Part shown: piece after piece, positions 28,022 through 37,699 of the stretch
Position numbering within the stretch: the first letter of the stretch is position 1
Layout: every line of letters starts with the position of its first letter
NCBI RefSeq assembly: GCF_001042655.1
Contig: NZ_AP012332.1
Coordinates: 1,240,001-1,304,000 of the forward strand
Source: Gardnerella vaginalis ATCC 14018 = JCM 11026
GTDB taxonomy: Bacteria > Actinomycetota > Actinomycetes > Actinomycetales > Bifidobacteriaceae
DNA length: 64,000 nucleotides
Reading direction: 5' to 3'
The notes under the pieces: model-generated
What the model saw: the letters and a program-made list of their open reading frames with translations, nothing else
What the model was told of the DNA's origin: nothing
Databases searched by the model: none
Made by a program: the position numbers and the translations under genes

Positions 28022-28068
28022 AACAAGATACATAAAAATAAAGACGCATAAACAAAGACACATAAACA

Positions 28069-28143
28069 AAATAGCTCCTTCGTAAAACGCAACATATGAA
28101 TCTAAATCACAACATATGTTTATAAACGAAGGAGCTATTTACA
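28069..28143. terminator. bidirectional terminator between galE and the ROK regulator
   Basis: Arms AAATAGCTCCTTCGT and its perfect complement (28126-28140), with A on one side and T on the other. It serves convergent galE (plus) and the ABC/ROK operon (minus). An AACATATG direct repeat lies in the loop. Confidence 0.85.
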
Positions 28144-28245
28144 TTATGATTTATAATTATTTAAATTTGCATTATTGCCAACCAGCCAACAATTAACACA
28201 AAACCACTAAGCACACAAACACACTAATGCATACATCAACACGCA

Positions 28246-29358
28246 TCAACAAAGTTCGCTTCGCATAACAGCTACACTTTCTCCAAGCAATGACGCATCT
28301 TGTTCTAATGCTGGGAATCGCACTCTTACAGCCCCAAATAGCTTGCTATCAATCCTGCTGTTAATCGCAAACTGCATATTAGCAATAAAAGTATCGTTAA
28401 TAATACTGCTATCACCATTTACTACCACATCTTCAATACCATTCATAGCTATAGGAATGGCTAATATCTTACCCAAAGAAGTTCCAGCCTGAGTAATAAT
28501 CCTATCTTTTTCCGATGGAGCATCCGCAATACGCTGTTGCAAACGCGGAATCGATATAAGTGTTTCCAAACATCCTCGTTTACCACAACGACATAAAAGA
28601 CCATCTTCATCAACAACAACATGTCCAATTTCGCCTGCAGTAAATTTTCCGCCGTCAACAATCTTATTAGAAATCAGTGTTCCTGCACCAACACCACGAG
28701 CGATTTGTATGTATATTAAATTACTCGATCCATTAGCAAGTTGTTTTTCTCCCAAGGCTGCAGCATTAGCATTATTATCAACACGAACCGGAACATTAAA
28801 TATTTTTCGCAAATCATCCGCCAGTGTAACATTTTTCCAACCTAGATGAGGTGCTGATAGAATTTTCCCTTCATCGTCAATAACTCCAGGAGATGAGATA
28901 CCAATTCCCAATAGTGGTGCCGTAGTCTTTTTACGCAAATCAACGATTAAAGACACAATATCATCTACAGAAAGCTTGTCATCTAAACGAATCGGAGTTT
29001 GAATACGCTCTATAACATTTCCAACAAGATTTGTTATAGCTCCAACAATCGTATTCTCTCCAGCAATGTCAACAACTATTATTTGCCTAGAATTCTCGCA
29101 TAAATGCAATAAAACTGCAGGCTTACCAGGGCACGTTGCAGACTTTGTTTTGCCTTCTTTTACAAGACCGTCGGAAATCAAGGATTCTACCACTGCGGAT
29201 GCAGACGATTTAGATATACCAGTTAATTTTGCCACATCAGATCTCGAAAGAATATAATTTGAGTAAAGAAGATTTAAAACATTACAACGATTCTTCTTAC
29301 GAATATCTTCTGGCGTAAATGAGATCAATCTATTACGCGAATCATCAGAGTCTTTCAT
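28246..29358 (-). CDS. ROK-family (NagC/XylR-like) transcriptional regulator
   Basis: 370 residues. An N-terminal winged helix (RSDVAKLTGISKSSASAVVESLISDGLV) is joined to a ROK sugar-binding domain with GIGISSPGVIDDEG and the zinc motif LLCRCGKRGCLETL. Such proteins repress sugar uptake genes until a sugar or sugar phosphate binds. It is the last gene of the substrate-binding protein-permease-permease operon, with AGGAG before the ATG, and probably controls that operon and perhaps the divergent PTS genes. The inducer cannot be read from the sequence. Confidence 0.9.
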   Translation of the reverse strand: MKDSDDSRNRLISFTPEDIRKKNRCNVLNLLYSNYILSRSDVAKLTGISKSSASAVVESLISDGLVKEGKTKSATCPGKPAVLLHLCENSRQIIVVDIAGENTIVGAITNLVGNVIERIQTPIRLDDKLSVDDIVSLIVDLRKKTTAPLLGIGISSPGVIDDEGKILSAPHLGWKNVTLADDLRKIFNVPVRVDNNANAAALGEKQLANGSSNLIYIQIARGVGAGTLISNKIVDGGKFTAGEIGHVVVDEDGLLCRCGKRGCLETLISIPRLQQRIADAPSEKDRIITQAGTSLGKILAIPIAMNGIEDVVVNGDSSIINDTFIANMQFAINSRIDSKLFGAVRVRFPALEQDASLLGESVAVMRSELC

Positions 29359-29405
29359 TCTTTGTTTCTCCTAAGATTCCCACACTAGGTAATTATTTAT
29401 TTTTA

Positions 29406-30263
29406 TCATTTTATTGCGCCTTGCATAGAACCAAACGTAAGACCATGTTGAATAATCAAGAAGAAAACAATCACTGGCACAGAGAAAATCAGAGATGCAG
29501 CCATCTGAGCACCAACATCAACTCCTGAAGGTGTAGCAAATGACGCCAACCATACAGGAAGAGTGTATTTTTCTTGAGTTTTCATAAAAGTATACGCTAT
29601 TAAATAATCATTCCATGCGTGAATACAAGCAAATACTGATGTTGCGATAATCCCTGGAGCTGCAAGCGGAAATGTAATCCTCCACAAAATTTGCCATTCA
29701 CTAGCACCTTCAACACGAGCTGATTCAAAAATAGACATTGGCATAGCCAAGAAAAATCCTCGCAAATTCCAAATTGCCACTGGAAGCACAGCAGTAACAT
29801 AAGCTAAAACTAAACCAACGTAAGTATCAAGCATTCCAAAACGATTGAAAACAATGAATTGTGGTATAAGAATTGCTGTTGCTGGAATCATTTGCACAAC
29901 AATCACAGCAGCCATAATAAGCTTTCTGCCAGCAAACGCGTGCATAGTTAAAGCAGCACAAGCCAAAAACGCTACAATAACCGCAATAACTACACTCAAC
30001 ACTGTTACCAACAGACTATTGCAAGCATATGAAAGCATTGAATCAGAAGAAAAAGCATCATGCATATGTTCAAACGACCAGTGACTTGGTAACAAAGTTG
30101 GCTTGGATTGTAGAACTTCGTTTCGAGGTGAAAATGCCGTAACACACATCCAATACACGGGGAAAATCCATACAATAATAAACACAAAAGCAAGCAACGT
30201 GTTAATAATTTTATTCAATGTAACGCGCCTACGAAGCAAATCCAATAAGGTAACTATCTTCAT
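29406..30263 (-). CDS. sugar ABC transporter permease, MalG type
   Basis: 285 residues with six predicted membrane helices. The EAA loop is ESARVEGASEWQILWRITFPLAAPG at about residue 190, the contact site for the ATPase. Carbohydrate uptake class 1 permease. Its start overlaps the stop of the preceding permease by four bases, so translation is coupled. No ATPase gene is in the operon; a shared MsmK-type ATPase elsewhere is likely. Confidence 0.92.
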   Translation of the reverse strand: MKIVTLLDLLRRRVTLNKIINTLLAFVFIIVWIFPVYWMCVTAFSPRNEVLQSKPTLLPSHWSFEHMHDAFSSDSMLSYACNSLLVTVLSVVIAVIVAFLACAALTMHAFAGRKLIMAAVIVVQMIPATAILIPQFIVFNRFGMLDTYVGLVLAYVTAVLPVAIWNLRGFFLAMPMSIFESARVEGASEWQILWRITFPLAAPGIIATSVFACIHAWNDYLIAYTFMKTQEKYTLPVWLASFATPSGVDVGAQMAASLIFSVPVIVFFLIIQHGLTFGSMQGAIK

Positions 30264-31213
30264 AGCTCATCACCATTCTTTAGAAGTCGTCTAATATAGT
30301 AAACCGTGGCAAAAAAGAGTATCAGAGTAGTTACCACGCTTATTGCAGAGCCTTGTCCAATAGAAAAATTAATAAATGCTTTCTTATATGTAAAAACTCC
30401 AACGGTTGCAGTAGATTCACGAGGACCGCCCTGAGTAAGTAACCATATTTGATTAAATACGTTGAAATCCCATATGCAAGAAAGTATGGTTATAGCCGTT
30501 AATTGTGGAGCCAATATAGGTACTGTAATTTGCCAATATATACGCGTTTTTGAAGCTCCGTCAACTGCCGCAGCCTCAGCATATTCAGGAGCAATCTGCT
30601 TTTGTGCCGCATATAAGGTAATAGCAATATATGGAACAGCCTGCCATACGATTATTAATCCAATACAGCAAAAAGCTAAATTCGTGTTACTAGTCCACGA
30701 AAGATTGCGAATATTGCCAAAAATTTTTAACTGAGTTAACAGCCAACCTACTACTCCATAACCAGGTTGAAACATCCATTTAAACACTAATGCAGCAGCA
30801 ACATTAGGCATTGCCCATGCAGCTACAAGAACAATGGACATAATCACCCTTACTACTGCAGATTGTTTAAACATGGTTTGCGCAACCCACATCCCTATGA
30901 GCACGCTAGTAATAACGAGAAATGCAGCAAAAGCAATTGTGATTCCTAGAGAATAGTAGAATCCTTTGTCTGCAAAAAGAGTTAAATATTGCTGAATACC
31001 AACGAATTCGAATTCTCCAGTGAACAACGATCTAGCATTAAAATTGCTAAGAGATGCTACAACAAGCATAAGTAGAGGCAAAATAACCAACACTATAAGT
31101 AATATGCAAGCTGGAAGTAGCATTAGAGCTGGAACTATTTTACTAGCACTTTTACTAGCAGATTTACTAGCAGATTTACTACTATAATTTTTGCTAACTT
31201 TTAGGAGCCTCAT
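30260..31213 (-). CDS. sugar ABC transporter permease, MalF type
   Basis: 317 residues with about six membrane helices and the EAA loop EYAEAAAVDGASKTRIYWQITVP. Partner of the MalG-type permease downstream; the start overlaps the end of the binding-protein gene by four bases. The N-terminus before the first helix carries SKSA repeated in tandem, from a 12-bp DNA repeat at about 31145-31180, which is unusual for this family and may be variable. Confidence 0.92.
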   Translation of the reverse strand: MRLLKVSKNYSSKSASKSASKSASKIVPALMLLPACILLIVLVILPLLMLVVASLSNFNARSLFTGEFEFVGIQQYLTLFADKGFYYSLGITIAFAAFLVITSVLIGMWVAQTMFKQSAVVRVIMSIVLVAAWAMPNVAAALVFKWMFQPGYGVVGWLLTQLKIFGNIRNLSWTSNTNLAFCCIGLIIVWQAVPYIAITLYAAQKQIAPEYAEAAAVDGASKTRIYWQITVPILAPQLTAITILSCIWDFNVFNQIWLLTQGGPRESTATVGVFTYKKAFINFSIGQGSAISVVTTLILFFATVYYIRRLLKNGDEL

Positions 31214-32550
31214 AAGTCACCACCAACCTGATTATGAGAGAAAATCTCTTGTGCATGGTCATGAAATACGCGTGCTGCTTGCAAAACAGATTTTGCAGAC
31301 ATAGCAGATGAAGCGAATAATTCTTTGAGAGAACCATCTGCTTCGATAGTTGACCATCCAGGAGCTGCAGGAGTTGATTGAGATACTCTAGCTGTTTCGA
31401 AGAATCCTTTTTGCACCTCGTCTAAATCGCGAGAATGTAAATATTCATCCAACAAGTCAATACTATTAGGAAGCCAACCATCGTGTTCCACTATCCACTT
31501 ACGCTGAATTAAAGGGCTTGCAGCAATGCGTATCCATTTTAATGCCAACGCAACGTTGCTACTTCTAGACGGTATTGCCCAGTCTGAACCAGCAAGAACA
31601 GAAGGTTGTATACCCTTACCATTTATGCTTGGCATTGGAAATGTGGCAAAATCTTTTCTAGAAAGAGATGGATTAATTGAGATTGCCTTTGTAACAGCTG
31701 CACTATTTGTCAATACTGCTGAAGCTTTTTGTTGAGCTAGTATTTGCGCTTGATCAGGATTATTTATTTCTGCAGATCTTGATGCTTCTGTTGAGAATGC
31801 GTTTTGAAAATCTGCCCATTTTTTAAGTCCTTGTAAGGTTTTCTTACTTATTGCAGACGAATGCCATTGCATTCCATTGAATGAAGCTAAGCTTCCACCA
31901 CAATCCCAAACAAATTGCATTCCAGCAAACCAATTCTGTCCTGGAAGATACATTGCACTAAAATCCGCTTCATTTTTGTGAGCTTGTTTTATTGTGTTAA
32001 GTGCAGAAATCAGCTGAGTAAAAGTTGTTGGCTGATTTGTTATTCCAGCTGAAGACCATATGCGTTTGTTGTAAATAACAACTCTAGATGCTGCAAATGC
32101 TGGGACAGCATACAGCTTATCTTTATAAATAGCTGGCTCTCGTAATCCTTTAAGCCAACGTTTACCTTGTGAAAGCATTTTTTCGTGTTCTGTTATATCT
32201 AGTAATCCTCCACTTGCTGCAAAATCCGCTATTTTTGTATTACCAATATCAACAACATCTGGCGGACGAGATGTAGATAATGCAGTTGTAAGTTTTGTAG
32301 AAATACCGTCCCAGGGCTGAACTTGTACATGTACTCGCACGCCTGTTTGTGCTTCAAACTGTTTGTTGATTGCGTTAAGTGTTTCTTTTGTAAAATCGTC
32401 TTGCATAACCCACACTGTTATGCCATTTTTGGATGAGGATTGGGAAGATACGCTGCTTGTTGGCGCTCCTATAGAGCATCCACTAAGCATTATTGCCATT
32501 GCTAGCGTAATAACCGCATAAGCAGTACACTTTCCGTATATTCGTCTCAT
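31210..32550 (-). CDS. sugar ABC transporter substrate-binding lipoprotein
   Basis: 446 residues, extracellular solute-binding protein family 1. A lipoprotein signal (AYAVITLAMAIMLSGC) has its lipobox Cys at about residue 24. Next comes the usual ITVWVMQDDFTKE start of the mature domain. The ATG at 32550 is preferred because AAGGAG lies just upstream; the frame is open 12 codons further. First gene of a four-gene operon with two permeases and a ROK regulator. The sugar is unknown; family members take oligosaccharides. Confidence 0.92.
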   Translation of the reverse strand: MRRIYGKCTAYAVITLAMAIMLSGCSIGAPTSSVSSQSSSKNGITVWVMQDDFTKETLNAINKQFEAQTGVRVHVQVQPWDGISTKLTTALSTSRPPDVVDIGNTKIADFAASGGLLDITEHEKMLSQGKRWLKGLREPAIYKDKLYAVPAFAASRVVIYNKRIWSSAGITNQPTTFTQLISALNTIKQAHKNEADFSAMYLPGQNWFAGMQFVWDCGGSLASFNGMQWHSSAISKKTLQGLKKWADFQNAFSTEASRSAEINNPDQAQILAQQKASAVLTNSAAVTKAISINPSLSRKDFATFPMPSINGKGIQPSVLAGSDWAIPSRSSNVALALKWIRIAASPLIQRKWIVEHDGWLPNSIDLLDEYLHSRDLDEVQKGFFETARVSQSTPAAPGWSTIEADGSLKELFASSAMSAKSVLQAARVFHDHAQEIFSHNQVGGDL

Positions 32551-32896
32551 GCGCGCTCCTTGAAAACATATTTGACTTCGCACCATTGCTTAAGCCGTAT
32601 TACTATTCTACACCTTCATAAGTACGATTTCCGCACTTATTAAATTTTGTAAAATACATGCAAAAAATGAATCAAATAGTTTATAAGACAAAGAGCGACA
32701 CGCTCATAACTGTTGGAATTAAAACGATTCGACGACAAAGTTTGATTTTTGATAATTTAAATGCGATGATAGATATACTTTATTTTTTAACCAATAATTA
32801 GAAAGTAAAGCGAACTAAATATGTTCAGTGAAGAACCCTATACATAACATAAGCCAAACAAAAAGTTCATTGATGAACAACAAACAAAGGATAAAA
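32551..32896. promoter_or_regulatory. divergent control region between the ABC and PTS operons
   Basis: No gene. It holds ATAAGTACG with an imperfect inverse CGCACTTAT (about 32618-32641), a candidate operator near the ABC side. On the PTS side TTGATA is followed at 19 bases by TATACT. Shared control by the ROK protein is possible but not shown. Confidence 0.4.
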
Positions 32897-34213
32897 ATGG
32901 CTAGAAATACAATGATGGATTTTTTGTCCAATAAACTTGCGCCGTTTGGCGAAAAAGTCGCAGCACAACGGCATTTGAAAGCATTGCGTGAAGGCGTGCT
33001 TATGGCAATGCCTCTTGTACTTATTGGTTCCATTTTCACATTAATTGGAAGCTTCCCTATTGAAGCGTGGACCAAATGGCTTCACACACACGGCGAATTA
33101 GATGCTTTACTTAGCACTATGGCAAACAATTCCTTTGGATTAATCGGTCTAGCAACCGCATTTGGAATTTCATACAGACTTGCAGAATCATACAAAACAG
33201 ACGGACCTTCTGCAGGAGTTCTTGCAATCGGCGCATTCCTTCTCGTAACTCCACCAATCGCAAGCAAAGAAGGAGCAAACGGCATTCCTTACGGACTTAT
33301 TGGCGGAAAAGGTTTATTCACAGCAATTGTTATAGCCTTCATAACCGCAGAAATATATCGCCAGTTTATTCAACGTAAATTCACAATTAAAATGCCAAAA
33401 AGCGTTCCAGAAGCTGTTGGACATTCGTTTGCAGCACTCGTGCCAGGAACAGTAATAATTGTTCTATTTGCAATAGTAACAAAAGTTTTGCAAGTCACAG
33501 GAATTGGCAGCCTCAATAATCTTCTCGCTATTATAGTTGGAACTCCATTAGCTCTTATTGGTGCAACACTTCCAGGAACATTCGTTGCCGTACTCCTCAA
33601 CTCCGTATTCTGGTTCTGTGGCGTAAACGGCGGTCAAGTTGTTGGTTCTGTTATGAACCCAATCTGGCTTCAGCAAGCCGACGCCAATCGTATTGCTTTG
33701 CAAGCTGGTCACGCGCTTCCTAACATCATCACTGCACCGTTCATGGATTTGTTCGTGTACATGGGTGGCGGCGGAGCAACAATCGGTCTTGCGCTCTGCC
33801 TTCTCTTCTTCTCAAGGAGCCGCGAATACAAAACATTGGGTCGCATTTCAGGCATACCAGCATTGTTCAACATCAACACTGCTATCCTCTTCAGCTTCCC
33901 AACCGTTCTCAATCCTATTATGATCTTCCCATTCATCTTTACGCCTATCATCAATGCTGTAGTAACATACGGCGCTATGGCAACAGGATTAGTTCCTTAC
34001 ACCACTGGTGTCGCACTACCATGGACGACTCCACCAATCATCGGCGGATTCCTTGCTACAGGAAGCTGGCAAGGTGCTATATTACAAGCACTGCTTGTAG
34101 TACTATCCTTTATAATCTACTTCCCATTCTTCAAGGCAGCAGACGCAGCTCATTCTAAGGCTGAAAAGGATTTAATGGATAGCAAGAACAGCGCTACTTC
34201 TAAGGAGGATTAA
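32897..34213 (+). CDS. PTS IIC component, lactose/cellobiose family
   Basis: 438 residues with about ten membrane helices, a phosphotransferase sugar permease of the cellobiose/chitobiose type (MDFLSNKLAPFGEKVAAQRHLKALREGVLMAMPL at the start; GVNGGQVVGSVMNP and the FNINTAILFSFPTVLNP region late). The ATG at 32897 has AAAGGA; a GTG 23 codons upstream is less likely. No IIA or IIB gene is adjacent, so it must borrow them. Followed after five bases by a DUF4838 protein gene whose ribosome site lies in the last codons of this gene. Confidence 0.9.
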   Translation: MARNTMMDFLSNKLAPFGEKVAAQRHLKALREGVLMAMPLVLIGSIFTLIGSFPIEAWTKWLHTHGELDALLSTMANNSFGLIGLATAFGISYRLAESYKTDGPSAGVLAIGAFLLVTPPIASKEGANGIPYGLIGGKGLFTAIVIAFITAEIYRQFIQRKFTIKMPKSVPEAVGHSFAALVPGTVIIVLFAIVTKVLQVTGIGSLNNLLAIIVGTPLALIGATLPGTFVAVLLNSVFWFCGVNGGQVVGSVMNPIWLQQADANRIALQAGHALPNIITAPFMDLFVYMGGGGATIGLALCLLFFSRSREYKTLGRISGIPALFNINTAILFSFPTVLNPIMIFPFIFTPIINAVVTYGAMATGLVPYTTGVALPWTTPPIIGGFLATGSWQGAILQALLVVLSFIIYFPFFKAADAAHSKAEKDLMDSKNSATSKED

Positions 34214-34218
34214 TTAAC

Positions 34219-36120
34219 ATGTTGTCTAAGACACTATATGTTCAAGCTAATCCTAATACTGGTGAATTTATTTACAATGAGATGGAACGCCTCTGCAAAA
34301 GAATGTTTGGCATGAAAATAACGCCTGCAAGCACACTAGAAGAGGCAGATTTCAAGCTTTTATCCGACGAGCAGAAGCAACGTGCGAATCTAAAAGATGC
34401 TTTTAGCTTGAAAGTGACTAGCGCAAAAATCTCAATTCACACTAATACAGATGTAGCACTATTAATTGCCGTTTACAGGTTTGCTTACGAGTTTGGAGCA
34501 AGATTCCTAAGACCAGGCAGAAGCAACGAAATACTACCTTCTCTTAGCGAAGAAGACTTTGAAAAGGCAAATATTCAACTTGATGAAACGGCGAGTTTTG
34601 CTCATAGAGGTGTATGCATCGAAGGAGCCGACAAGATTGAGAACATAGTCGATTTCATTGATTGGCTTCCTAAAATTGGCATGAATAGCTTCTTTATACA
34701 ATTTGAAAACCCGTACCCATTCCTCAAACGTTGGTATGAGCACGAGTTTAATCCGTATCAAGAGAAAGAGCCATTCAGCATTGATATTGCGCAACAAATG
34801 AGTGATTCTGTTGATGAAGCAATGCAAAAGCGCGGTATTGTTCAGCATAGAGTTGGACACGGTTGGACTGGTGAAGTTCTAGGATACTCCTCAAAATACG
34901 GCTGGGAGTCAGGCGTTAGTCTTCCAGAAGACAAAAAACCACTAGTAGCCGAAATTGCAGGGAAACGAGAACTGTTTAACGGCGCTCCAATATTAACGAG
35001 TCTGGATTTTGCAAATCCAGAAGTAACTAAGCAACTTGTTGATATTGTTGTATCGTACGCTCAAGAACATTCAGACGTAGATTATCTGCACGTATGGCTG
35101 TCTGACGCTTGCAACAATATTTGTGAATGTGAAGAATGCAAAAAGACGTTCCCTTCCGATCAGTACGTTGATTTTCTTAACGCGCTTGACAAAAAACTTA
35201 CGGAAAAAGGTTTTGACACTCATATTTGCTTCTTGCTTTACCACGAATTATTGTTTGCACCAGAGCATGCGAAAATTGCTAATCCAGAACGTTTCACCAT
35301 GATGTTTGCACCAATTAGTAGAACGTTTGAAAAAAGTTACGCAGACGTTGACTACAAGAATGGTATTCCACAAACTGAAGCCTACAATCGCAACAATACA
35401 GTTATGCCGAACTCGCTAGAAGAAAATCTAAGCTACCTGTTTTCTTGGAAAAAAGCCTTCCAAGGAGATGGATTTGTGTACGATTATCCACTCGGACGAG
35501 CACATTATGGCGATTTAGGGTACATGGCTATAAGTTCAACTATTTACCGCGATATTGCACATCTTAGTAAGTTAGGATTAGATGGATACATTTCTTGCCA
35601 AGAGCTTCGAGCAGGATTCCCACATAATTTCCCTAATTATGTTATGGGATCCATGCTGTGGAACAATACGCGCACTTACGATGATATAAAGCAAGAATAC
35701 TTTGCATCACTGTATGGCAATAGTTGGAAAACTGCTGTAGATTGGCTGCAAACCGTTTCTTACCTTTCTTCATGCGATTATTTCAACGCCATTGGTGAAA
35801 GAATTAATCTAAAGCAAAGCGAACAGTTCAATGCCATTGCTTGCCTAGCGGACTCAATGGTAACAACTATTTCTAAACAGATAAGTAATGAAACTGGTCA
35901 CATTGCTAACGAATGGTTGCTTCTCTCTTGGCATCGTGAATACGTTAAGAAACTTTCCCAAGCATTGCGAGAAATTTCTTGCGGACACAACGAACAAGCC
36001 CAACAATATTGGTACGAATTCCTTGATTTTATTAGAAGGGAAGAAAACAATATTCAACCGAATCTTGATGTTTACAGAGTAATCGAAGTAGCTAAAAACT
36101 ACGCTGGATTCAAGCTTTAA
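34219..36120 (+). CDS. DUF4838 protein, probable cytoplasmic glycoside hydrolase
   Basis: 633 residues, no signal peptide. It resembles DUF4838 proteins, which belong to a superfamily of TIM-barrel glycosidases related to hexosaminidases and alpha-glucuronidases. The hallmark seen is WLSDACNNICECEECKKTFPSDQY at about residues 290-315, with clustered Cys, preceded by an N-terminal domain like the small alpha/beta domain of GH20/GH67 enzymes. Translationally coupled to the PTS IIC gene, so it probably splits the sugar phosphate that the PTS imports. Substrate and activity are not established. Confidence 0.75.
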   Translation: MLSKTLYVQANPNTGEFIYNEMERLCKRMFGMKITPASTLEEADFKLLSDEQKQRANLKDAFSLKVTSAKISIHTNTDVALLIAVYRFAYEFGARFLRPGRSNEILPSLSEEDFEKANIQLDETASFAHRGVCIEGADKIENIVDFIDWLPKIGMNSFFIQFENPYPFLKRWYEHEFNPYQEKEPFSIDIAQQMSDSVDEAMQKRGIVQHRVGHGWTGEVLGYSSKYGWESGVSLPEDKKPLVAEIAGKRELFNGAPILTSLDFANPEVTKQLVDIVVSYAQEHSDVDYLHVWLSDACNNICECEECKKTFPSDQYVDFLNALDKKLTEKGFDTHICFLLYHELLFAPEHAKIANPERFTMMFAPISRTFEKSYADVDYKNGIPQTEAYNRNNTVMPNSLEENLSYLFSWKKAFQGDGFVYDYPLGRAHYGDLGYMAISSTIYRDIAHLSKLGLDGYISCQELRAGFPHNFPNYVMGSMLWNNTRTYDDIKQEYFASLYGNSWKTAVDWLQTVSYLSSCDYFNAIGERINLKQSEQFNAIACLADSMVTTISKQISNETGHIANEWLLLSWHREYVKKLSQALREISCGHNEQAQQYWYEFLDFIRREENNIQPNLDVYRVIEVAKNYAGFKL

Positions 36121-36157
36121 TCAAAAATAATCCAAAAGATCAATAAATTACCATTAA

Positions 36158-36218
36158 GAAGTGCCTTTGATCGTTTCTACAGGTTGAAAAACAAGTAGAG
36201 ACTTTCAAAGGCACATTT
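36158..36218 (+). terminator. terminator between the DUF4838 gene and galK
   Basis: GTGCCTTTGA (36161-36170) pairs with TCAAAGGCAC (36205-36214), followed by ATTTTGTTT. It lies between converging genes. Confidence 0.8.
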
Positions 36219-36339
36219 TGTTTATGCGTTTATTTGTTTATATATTATTTGTTTATACGTTATATGCTATTTATGCACAATATTTATACACAATTCCTAA
36301 GGCGATACTACTTAAGGCATACACCATTTAAGGCAGATA

Positions 36340-37617
36340 CTACAAAATTCGCTCACCACTTGATGACGGTACAGCCGAAAGAGCGCGCGGAGCAGCAAAA
36401 CCACGTTTTGCAAACTCATCAGCAATAGCCTGAGCAATCGGCTTAGCCCTATTAGTATCAACTAAAGCAATAATGGAACCACCAAATCCGCCGCCAGTCA
36501 TGCGAGCGCCATAAGCTCCCTCATTGCGAGCCACATCAACAGCAGTATCGAGTTCTGGAACAGTAACCTCATAATCATCTCTTAATGAATTATGTGACTG
36601 GTTCATCAATTCTCCCGCAAGAGTAATGTCTGTTTTATGGAAAGCCTCAACAAACTCTCGAACGCGATTTATTTCCGTAACAACATGACGCACTCTTCTC
36701 ATCATTGTTTCGCCACCAAGTTTCTGCACTCGATTAAGAGTATCTTGTAAAGTCTGCTGTGAATCCTCACTATTAGAAATAGAATCAGCAACAGCACGCA
36801 AAGATGACACATTAAGCGCTTGAGCAGCCTCTTGACACATCATTCGACGAGCAGCATATTGACCATCATTAAGCTGATGAGGAGCGCAAGTATCTACAAC
36901 CAGTAGTTCTAGATTATTCGCCGCCAAATCAAACGGCTGCTGGCTCACGCTTTGTAATGGCGTCAAATCTTTCTTGCAGTCCAACAGAAGCGCATTACCT
37001 TCAACACATCGCAAAGAAGCATTTTGATCCAAGCCTCCAGTTGAAGCTCCAGCCATTTCATTCTCTGCCATAATCGCCGCATGAATAAGCTGCACGCGCC
37101 CAACATCCGAATCAGATAATCCTAAGTCAAATGCATCACTTAAAGCGAGCGCAATAGAACATGTCATTGCTGCAGAAGAGCTTAAGCCTGATCCAAGCGG
37201 AACGCATGAAACAAACGCAGCATCAAAACCACGTACCTTTAAGTAGCCTGCTTTACGCAATGCCCACGCCACTCCAATAGCGTATGCCGCCCAACCTTTT
37301 ACATCTCCAGCATGTAGATGATCAAGATCCGCTTGTTCGATTGACATAGGGTTAACGCTTGAAACTACTCTAACTTTTGTGTCTCTTCTAGGATGCAACG
37401 CAACAAAAGTGCGATGCGGAAGAGCGATAGGCAAGCATAATCCTTCGTTATAATCCGTGTGTTCACCAATAATGTTTACTCGTCCAGGGCTTGCCCATAC
37501 TCCACCATTATCTTGCAAACGCATTCTGCAATATTCGCCAAAAGTCTCGCTGAATAGTGATGTTGCTTGTCTGGCACCATCATCATTCTTCACTGCTTCA
37601 ATAAATGATACTGGCAT
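36340..37617 (-). CDS. galK: galactokinase
   Basis: 425 residues, GHMP kinase that makes galactose 1-phosphate. Signature GRVNIIGEHTDYNEG near residue 45, ATP motif PLGSGLSSSAAM near 145 and TGGGFGGS near the C-terminus. AAAGGAG precedes the ATG. It follows galT by 82 bases in the same direction; together with galE at 27 kb this completes the Leloir pathway. Confidence 0.97.
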   Translation of the reverse strand: MPVSFIEAVKNDDGARQATSLFSETFGEYCRMRLQDNGGVWASPGRVNIIGEHTDYNEGLCLPIALPHRTFVALHPRRDTKVRVVSSVNPMSIEQADLDHLHAGDVKGWAAYAIGVAWALRKAGYLKVRGFDAAFVSCVPLGSGLSSSAAMTCSIALALSDAFDLGLSDSDVGRVQLIHAAIMAENEMAGASTGGLDQNASLRCVEGNALLLDCKKDLTPLQSVSQQPFDLAANNLELLVVDTCAPHQLNDGQYAARRMMCQEAAQALNVSSLRAVADSISNSEDSQQTLQDTLNRVQKLGGETMMRRVRHVVTEINRVREFVEAFHKTDITLAGELMNQSHNSLRDDYEVTVPELDTAVDVARNEGAYGARMTGGGFGGSIIALVDTNRAKPIAQAIADEFAKRGFAAPRALSAVPSSSGERIL

Positions 37618-37699
37618 AATAGCACTCCTTTGTACTCACAAATCATAATAATATTTAATATTACTAATATAGTTAATAACATTAGCCTAACTAGCCTAA

